From positions 10,546,868 to 10,610,867 of the forward strand of contig CM055107.1 of assembly GCA_029204225.1 (NCBI GenBank): DNA of 64,000 nt. Reading direction: 5' to 3'. Below are positions 40,001-49,000 of the stretch, piece after piece. A program made the position numbers and the translations under genes. The notes beneath the pieces were generated by a model. The model saw only the letters and a list, made by a program, of their open reading frames with translations. It made no database searches and had not been told where the DNA came from. The stretch comes from Diphasiastrum complanatum (lineage: Eukaryota; Streptophyta; Lycopodiopsida; Lycopodiales; Lycopodiaceae). Within the stretch, counting starts at the first letter, position 1. The number at the start of each line of letters is the position of its first letter.

Positions 40001-43000
40001 CTCTCGAAGATCCTTGATCTTCGTCAAGTGGTTTGTAAGCAAATCACTTGCATCTTCAAGATAGAAAGTTGATTTCGAAGATATACCACTTTTGTCGCAT
40101 TCTTTACTTGAAACATCTTTGCAAGAGTCTCCCAAGCACTTTTGGAAGTCTTGCATGATCTAATATGTGGAAGGATAGATCTCTTCATTGATAATGCAAT
40201 GACGGAATGTGCTTGTGCATCTCGTCGATCCCACTTCTTTTGCTCATCGGAAGACACCTCCGTAGATGATGAAATAGTTGTTCTAGATGGTGTAATAGGT
40301 GCCAAGGTAGGTGGCCTCTCATCGTCACCATTAACTACTTCCCACAAACCTTTAGCAATTAGAAGGTTCTTTATCATGTAGCACCACAAGGAATAGTTTG
40401 TGCCATCCAGCCAATAGACTCCGATTCTTTAGTCATAACAGAAAAATCAGCTTGTAGTAGATAGGAAATAGACTTTCCAAGACAAAATCTACTCAAAGGG
40501 CAGCAACCTCAAAGCTGAAATTATGAGCACGATAGATTGCAATACTCCACATGCAATTTGCTCAACAAGTAATGAAATAGGTGGCTGATTTTTACACAAA
40601 AAAACAGAATGCTTACAAATAGGTAGACTTCAAATGAAGCCAAAACCAAAACCAGAAATTTGTGGCTGAAAAGAGTGCACACTATGTGCATATAGAGTTG
40701 ATGGTAGCGCCCTACTCCAAGCTCACCAACAGGGAAATTTCAGCAAGAAATGTGTCCAAAACACATGTATCTTCATTTAAGAAGTAAATCTGAAATTTTC
40801 AGCATCACATGCAATTGGTTTGAGCATGGGCACCCTACTACTAGCTCTCAAATAGGTGAAGGTGCCCTGTAATTTCCTGCAAAAAAGCTATAAGAAGATG
40901 AACAGATTCTTCTCCTGCAAAAATCAGCAGCTTGATGATTTTCTGCAACCAAAAGGGGAAGAAGATAGCTTCCTATTGGGCGCCCTCCTGCAAGCGATAT
41001 GATCACCTAAAGGCTCTGATACCATGTAGGAAATAGAAGCCTAAGGATCCAGGATCTTAACTATTCCATCACACAAAGCATTCTCAAAAGAAAGAGAGAG
41101 ATGGCTAGAACATAAGATCCAAAGAGAGAGGGAGAGATTGTTTGAAGATGTGCAAGCAGATTATTCAAGGAGCTGAAGCTGCACCATGTTGTTAGGAAGG
41201 GACTGTGAGTTGCTTTTGACATTGACATCTTCTGGTGACTTCTCGAATCTCGAAGGAAGAGGCGTGTTGGTTTATTGAATCAGGATCGAAAAATATGACA
41301 CCTAGGCGAGAGTGGTTGTCTAGTTTTCATTAACTAGATGATGGAACATATTTGACATTGGGAGATAGGGAGTTGAAAAAGTACAGATTCAACTACCTTC
41401 AAGGAAGATTGTAGACATTGCAGACGTGCTTTATGTATCAAGAATTAGAAAGAACTTACTCTCAGTATTGGCTAAGCAACATATGGTTGTGCAGTTTGAT
41501 GAAAAGTGGTGTCTCATCAAAAGGAAAGACAATGAAGTAGTAGCTGAGGGCATACTTGCAAGAAGGTTGTACAAACTTCAGGCTCAGTCATTGCGGAAAG
41601 GAAGAACCGGCCTATTGTGGAAACTGCGAGGAGTATGCTCAAAAGTAAGAATCTTCCAAATATGTTTTGGGGTGAAGCAGTTAAGACGACGATTTTCTTT
41701 TGAATCGAAGTCCTACAAAGGTTGTAGAGAATCGAACTCCAGAGGAAGCTTACATTGGTCAGAAACCTGAAGTGAGTCATTTGAGGGGTTTTTGGAAGTA
41801 TTGCATATGCTCACATACTTAAGGATTCGAGGAGCAAATTGGATTCAAAGGCGACCAAGTGTTTACTTCTTGGATATGATAATCAAGAGTAGGGATACAG
41901 GTTGCATGACTTGGAGGATAAAAAATTCATCATAAGCAAGGATGTGATCTTTGATGAGGATGGATCTCATAAAGATACAGAGTTATCTTATGATTGGAAG
42001 CAAGATGGAGGAATTCCTATCATGTGTGACAAGTCATTACAGGAGCCTGAATCAACACGTGTGCCGCCTACACCAATCCAAGTATCTAGAGTGACCATTG
42101 ATGAGAAAGGAAAAAGGAAGGAGAGATAAAGTACATGGGATACTTATTCACCTCCTACTTCACCAGGTAGGAAGCATCCTACTTCAGATACTGGAAGATT
42201 GCCTAGATGGTACTATGAAACTATCAAGGATAGTGTCATTTTGGAACAGGGAGACTCCAGTACAAAGGAAATTAGATTTGCCAGACTTGAAAAACATCAT
42301 GAAGATCAGGATGGACAGGAGGATCATCATGTGGATAAGGATGCACACTTTGCATATATGGCCACAATGTTGGAAACCAAGGAGGCTGAAAAAGAGGATA
42401 TGTGGAGGAAAGCTATGGATGAGGAATACAACTCAATCATGAAGAACAAGACTTGGAGACTTGTTCAATTGCTTACAGGTGAAAAGGCCATTGGATTCAA
42501 GTGGTTCTATAGAACTAAGTATAAATCAGATGGTTCTATAGATAAACATAAGGCAAGGTTGGTTGCAAAAGGGTATGCTCAATAGGAAGGGATTGACTAT
42601 GAAGAACTTATAGTCAGGTTGCTATGAGGATGGTTTTGTTACTGGCAGCTCAGTTTGGATGGGATATTCAACAAATGGATGTGAAGAGTGCATCCCTAAA
42701 TGGATTTCTAGAAGAGGAAGTCTACATGGAGCAGCCAGAGGGATACATAGTAGCAGGACATGAAGACAAGGTTTGCAAGTTGGACAAAGCATTATATAGA
42801 CTTAAGCAAGCACCCAGAGCATGGTACACAAGGATTGACACATACTTTGAGGAGCTTGGTTTTCAAAGGAGTATTTCGAAGCCTACACATTATGTTTTGA
42901 TCAAGGGCGATCATATTGTGATTGTAGTGATGTACGTGGATGACCTTGTTATCACAGGTTCGGATCATCGTGTGATCCAGAATATCAAGAAAGATCTCAA

Positions 43001-46000
43001 AAGTTCGACATGAAAGATCCTGGTTCACTACAATACTTCCTTGAGATTGAGGTATGGAGAGTAGCACACCGACTATTTATTTCTCACTCTAAGTATGGTC
43101 ATGAACTTTTTGAGAAGCTCAATATGTTAGTGCAAGCCTATTTCTACACCATATGATAGTGGATGTAAGCTTACTAAGGCTCAGGATGATCAGGATGTAG
43201 ATGAGACGTTATATAGAAAGCTTGTTGGAAGCTTAATCTATCTAACTACTACGAGACCAAATATTGCTTATGTTGTTAGTATGACTAGACAGTTTATGGC
43301 TAAGCCTAAGCAGGTCCACTGGAGAGCTGCTAAGCAAGTACTTGGATATATCCAGGGTACATTGAGGTTTGGTATTCTCTATGGGAGACAAAATGTTTTG
43401 CAATTACAGGATATGTGGATGCTGATTGGGATGGAGATGCAGAAGACTAACGATCTACTACAAGTTATGTTATTAGTCTTGGTTCCGGTGCTATATCTTG
43501 GAGTTCAAAGAAACAACATACTATTGCATTATCATCTACAGAGGTAGAGTATCGGGCTACTATGAGTGCGGCAAGTGAAGCAATATGGTTACGAAGGATT
43601 CTACAAGATCTTCATATGGACATGATACACCTACAATACTTCAGTGCGAATATCAAAGTTGTATTAAAATGGCAACGAATCCAGTTTTTCACAGCAGCAC
43701 AAAGCACATCGAAGTACAACAACAGTTCATCAGAGAGAAGAGAAGATTCAAAGTGATGACATGGAGCTTATATATTGCCCTACAAAAGAGCAATTTGAGG
43801 ATATCTTTACCAAAGGACTTGGCAAAGAAAAGTTTCAGAAGTTTAGAGAACTTCTAGGAGTGATAGATAACAAAGTAAACATTAAGGGGGAGTGTTAAAA
43901 ATTAATATTTATTTGCACCCCTAATGTTGGTTTGGCCATGCCTGAAAGCTATTTTAAGGGCTATTTTCTATTTTTTATAATTCCTAAAGTCAATTTAGTT
44001 GTTCATGCATGTAGGTGGGCACACTAGTTCTAGGATAGAACTTGGTTTTAATACTTTGCCCTTAGCTTTTGCGTTATGCTTTTGGCTTTTCACAAGGAGT
44101 AGAGAAAGTATTTAAGTAGGTTGGCGCCCCACCACAACAAATCCATTCCATTATATAGAGCTTTGCTCATTCCTCTATAATCAAAGTTCTCTTAATCTCT
44201 TATTCTGGTCTTGGTGTGTGTGAGTGCTATTATGATTGATGAACTCCTTTGAGGAGTTTATGCTATTTCTTCTTGGCTTGAGATTTTTGTTCTGATTCAT
44301 CTTTTATTAGTTGGTTATTGATTGAAAACTTATATCGGTACTTTCATGAACACAAACTATATGACTACCAAGTAGAGCTCCTAAATAACCAAAGGAAATA
44401 TTGAAGACTTATATGGGTGGAAAACTAAGAAAAATAGATGGTGGAAATGTGGGAGGTACATGTAGGCAAGGCGATACTTTAGTTCTAAAGGGCTAGTCGA
44501 GGACTTGACATGCCTATGTACGAATCATCTACCCGAGGGTTAGCCCACCATAAGCTACATTGACGACAGGTAGCCACAACTACTACTTGGCCCAAGCTAG
44601 GTCAAATGTGTCACTAGCTAAGCTTCTCTGATGAGTTTCAAGAGATCCAAGTTGGGGATGACAATCATAGATCTAGTCGTTAGAGCAAAGTTAGCAGGTA
44701 CACGACGAGAAGCTAATTAACAACTTGTCAAGCAAGTCAAATTGACAATTGCATCATGCAAGACTTGGAGTGATCATTTTCAATTGCCATAATACTATAA
44801 TGCTAAGTTAAGGACATGCGTAATTGATTACTTGAGGACCAAAATGAAAGGTAGAGAATATAAAAAGCAATCTAAGCTAAAGAGAAGATTCATTCTCACC
44901 ACCAATTAGTTGTAGTTCACAAGTTTGGAGGGCATAGTCCTCAAATAAGGAATCGTACCTTTGTTCTAGAGAGGAAGCCATGATCTCCACAAAGAGACTT
45001 CTTTTAGGAGAAAACTTCGCATTTAAGTATTTTGTTGAGAACCTGATGGAATCCTCAAGCAGAAGACTAACTTCTACTCTTTAAGAATTCATAGCAATGA
45101 TTTGCTAACTAGAAAATCTTCATTTACATTGTTGATTGGAGCATATCATTCATTGAATCGCTTTTTCCCCCACCTTTAAGAGATGAGTGCATAATTGATG
45201 CTCCTCATAACAAAGTTAATTTTTCATTCATGTCATTATCTTTCTATATCACTAAAATAATCAAAATTCTTTTCCTGTTATGGTTTATTTCTATCAAATG
45301 TCAATAAGATCACATATTGTAACATGCTACAAGAATCATCATCAAATTAGTTAATAGCCATTTATCACTAACCTTGATTTGGTCAATAGAATCAGCGGCT
45401 TGTACTCAATAGGATTCAACAATTTGACAAGCTCAAATGGAGGGCATAGGAAGATCAATTAGTTCATAACTTCATAGGAACCAAATAGACCACTAAGAAT
45501 CCTAAGGTCAATAGATCGAATATATCAATGATAGTAATTGTATCAAATGTATTATGCTATTAGTCCAAAAGAATGTAATTGACACCATCAAAGGATTGAT
45601 TAAGCATCTCTTCGAATGACTCTATTTTCAAACTTAACTTCTCAATAAGTTCTTATCCAAATAATATAAGAGATGGCTTCAATCATAGTTGTTTTTATTA
45701 CATTCTTTCTAATAAAAAACATGCCTTGTGAAAGTAATCAAATCATTGTACCTCTAGTCAACTCATAGACATTATGTAGCATGTTTTCATGAAACACAGT
45801 GCTGCAAATGTGCGCCTATCTAATGCAGAAGTGCGCTACTCAATGCATTTAGTTTATTGGATCTAGATACACCAAAACAAATCACAGACAATGGAACAAT
45901 TAATCAAGCAATAATGGATGCAACGCCGAAATCACAGTTGGAAGAACAGAATAGCCTTTGTATTTTGTTTCTCAGAGTAAGTTGGTAGTGCAACAACGCG

Positions 46001-49000
46001 ACATGGCGGCCTGATGCTCCTCTTACAATCTCGCTTATCTTCTATATATCATCCTCACCTATTCTATTGATTCCTGGTCTATACTTATGTCCCGCTAGAT
46101 GGGATTAAAAGATAGTTCAACTAATCGTTACAAGAGAGAATTACGTTAAACAATAAGTTAACTACATTCTCTTGTAACGTTCCTTTACGGCTGAGCGTGA
46201 CAGTTTCAAGCTTCACGTCCGACAGGCTAAGGCCCGATAATTTGAGTCGCCCGACGGCTCGTTTGCCCCAAAGTCAGTCTCAGCACTTGCATTGGAATTC
46301 GATAGTTCGGTTTCGATGCTGCGCCGATTTGTCGGCCGTTCAGGGAATGCTGGAGAAAAGTTGCATGAGTTCACCATCTCTAACACATAGAATACAATTT
46401 GTTTGCAAAATAAAATCACCTTTAACTTTCTCTATGTTATGGACATCATGTCTAGATTGGTACCCTTTGTTGATTCATCTTGTGCATATGGGTGCTCATT
46501 TTATGCATGTGTTGGCCAGGCACCCTTTTTATTCATGTAGAGGCTTGGAGGCCTTTTTATCATTTACATTTTATTCTAGAACTATTACTAATTGATTAGT
46601 TGAGGAGGTGACATACAAGAGGTGCACTTTTCTCTCTCTACATTTCCATTGTGGGACTTTATCTCCTCTAGTATTTAGAGGCTTCCATTTTAGGGCCTTT
46701 GTTGGGTATTATAGGGACTAGAGACGCTCAATGTTTAATTTTTCACTTTAGGAGAAATCATTGCTATTGCTTGTAGGGCATTAGATTTTGATTACATGGC
46801 ATCATTTGCCTTTCTACATGGGAGATTGCTATTGATTCTCATTCATGGTCTTTTATGCTTGATTGTTTTCATAACTTGGTATCAAAACACTTCTTGATCA
46901 ATGGGAAGACGTCGACTTGTAATTTTTGTTTGTCTTTCCTCTCTCTTTGGCCAATTCCCTCTCTCAACACCTAAATCGACATTTTGCCATTTTTCGTATG
47001 TGATCAAAATTGAATTATGTCAATCGCATTGGTTTCCTAGTCATCGGACACCTCTATAGTTTTCAAAAGACTTTGATTTTATACTTTAAAGAAGGTTATT
47101 CATTTTGTAATTTTTGGCGACAAAAGTTGGAAATAAACACATCACTGGAAGCGAAAGACCATGCCACACCTACAGAAGGAAGCAACACATTGAAGATCTT
47201 GAAGGTGAAATTTTGGTCAAAATAGGAAAGTATTATGTTTTATGCAAACAAATTTTTCTTTGATGTTGAGTGGATCTTTACATTCTTTGCTAACCAACAA
47301 GTGCAAAAAACTTTATGACTCATCAATCAAATGTCTCTATCTGAAGATATCCTACTTCAAAGTTCTTGCATCAAAGAAAAGTTTGCATCACAAAGGACAG
47401 CCATCTGTAGTCATTGGTGCCAAGTTTTAAAGTGATTTTGGACTTTGTACCACCTACATTGCTCACTGATTTTTACAACAGTAGTGCACAATCTATATTG
47501 GCATCTCCAACACTTACCTTTTTGAGGAATTCTCACACTTTTATTGCTCTATTTGCATGCCAATATTTACAACATGTGAATAGTCTTTAATGCCAAGTAG
47601 CGCTAGGATTTCTATACTAATTTTGCTTCATATATGCTTGTTGATTGTCAGCATACATTTATCATCTTTAGGTAGTCCTTTTCAGCCTATTAGTTTTTGT
47701 GTGGACCTAAGATCTACTTGGGGACAACAAGAGTCCAAATTCTCACTAGCTTCGTATTGCATACTTTTGCCCTAATTGTGCTTTTAATCCACTTATTGAA
47801 ATTTCCACCTTTTCAATATTCTCACTTGTTTCTCTCACTTTTTGTCACTTTATTGTTTATTTCGCTTGTTTTTTATTTTGTTCACAACATTTTTGTGCAT
47901 GTCAAAAAAGACAAGTTGACGTTTCCCACTTGCATTTTCTTATGGCATATTCTAACTCATGTAAAGGACCTGTCTAATATGGGTCCTTTGGGGACACTGA
48001 ATTGGAAAACTGGTTGAATAGATTAGAGTCCTATTTTAAGATCTATCCGACATCATGCTTTCAAACTTACATTGATTTCTTCATTCTAAATCTTGGAGAG
48101 AGGCATATAGACGTGATGCCACCCCTTCCGATAGGGATACTTTTCTCGAGCATGTTATTCATGCTATGTATCAAGTAGATGATTCACAAGACGTTCCCAA
48201 TGTGGTACATGACTAGGATATATCTCATCCACCACTTAATACTCCAGGTTCATGTAGATGAGGTCACAAATGTATGTCATGCTTAGAAGATATTAAAAAT
48301 GAGATTTTTGTACATAATCTAGATTATGTAGAGTTTCTAGTTGCAGCACAGGTTCAAGCTAGTACATAAGATGTTCCATTTTTGGCAAGGGTTACATATC
48401 CAGATGAAGAGGATCTTCAAGATTCTTTAAGTTTGTTCTAAAGCTCAAAATCAAGTCTACTTGGATACATCATTTCTTCAGCCTTCATCTCCGAGGTGCT
48501 TAGCTCTCCAAGCTCCTCAAGAAACCAACTAGCTTGATTCTTGACTCTTCTTCCATCCATAGGCAATCTTCACAAAAAACCAAATCACCCACTTCCAATT
48601 TACTATAGGTACGATGCTTGCATGCATGACTCTTTGTGCCTGAGCCTTGAAAAGGTTTAGCCTCACAACCTCAAGGATGTCTTGCATTTGAGTTTAAAAC
48701 TCGACGCCACTCAGTACCTTCCAAGGGAGGCTTACAATAATTGGACACGTCAACCAATAACCATAAATCAACTCGAATGGACTCATAACAATGGACACAT
48801 GTTTATTGTCATTATACACAAACTCAACTAAGGGCAGAGATACTTTGCCCAATCAATTTGTACCTCACTAACGTATGTTTTAAGCATGTCCTCTAAAACC
48901 TGGTTAACCTTCTCTATTTGCCCACCTATTTTGGGTGCTCACTACTTCTCTTCCGCAACGCAATTCCTAGACAAGAAAACATTGTGAACCAAAAAATTCC

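Larger units (their letters stand above)
36060..41110 (-). mobile_element. Ty1/copia element D, inside LTR of element E
   Basis: Minus-strand order: 5' LTR remnant (41,110-41,025), primer-binding site, gag (from 40,436), protease, integrase, a pol with its RT core deleted, an extra diverged module, the polypurine tract and 3' LTR. It is the same family as element C but in the opposite orientation, and it is also frameshifted. Confidence 0.85.
35674..44350 (+). mobile_element. Ty1/copia element E, host of nested element D
   Basis: A complete 3' LTR, a partial 5' LTR, and internal protease, RT and RNase H. The end of the 5' LTR, the primer-binding site, gag and part of integrase are missing at the junction with D (41,110/41,111). 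The right end near 44,350 is approximate. Confidence 0.8.
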
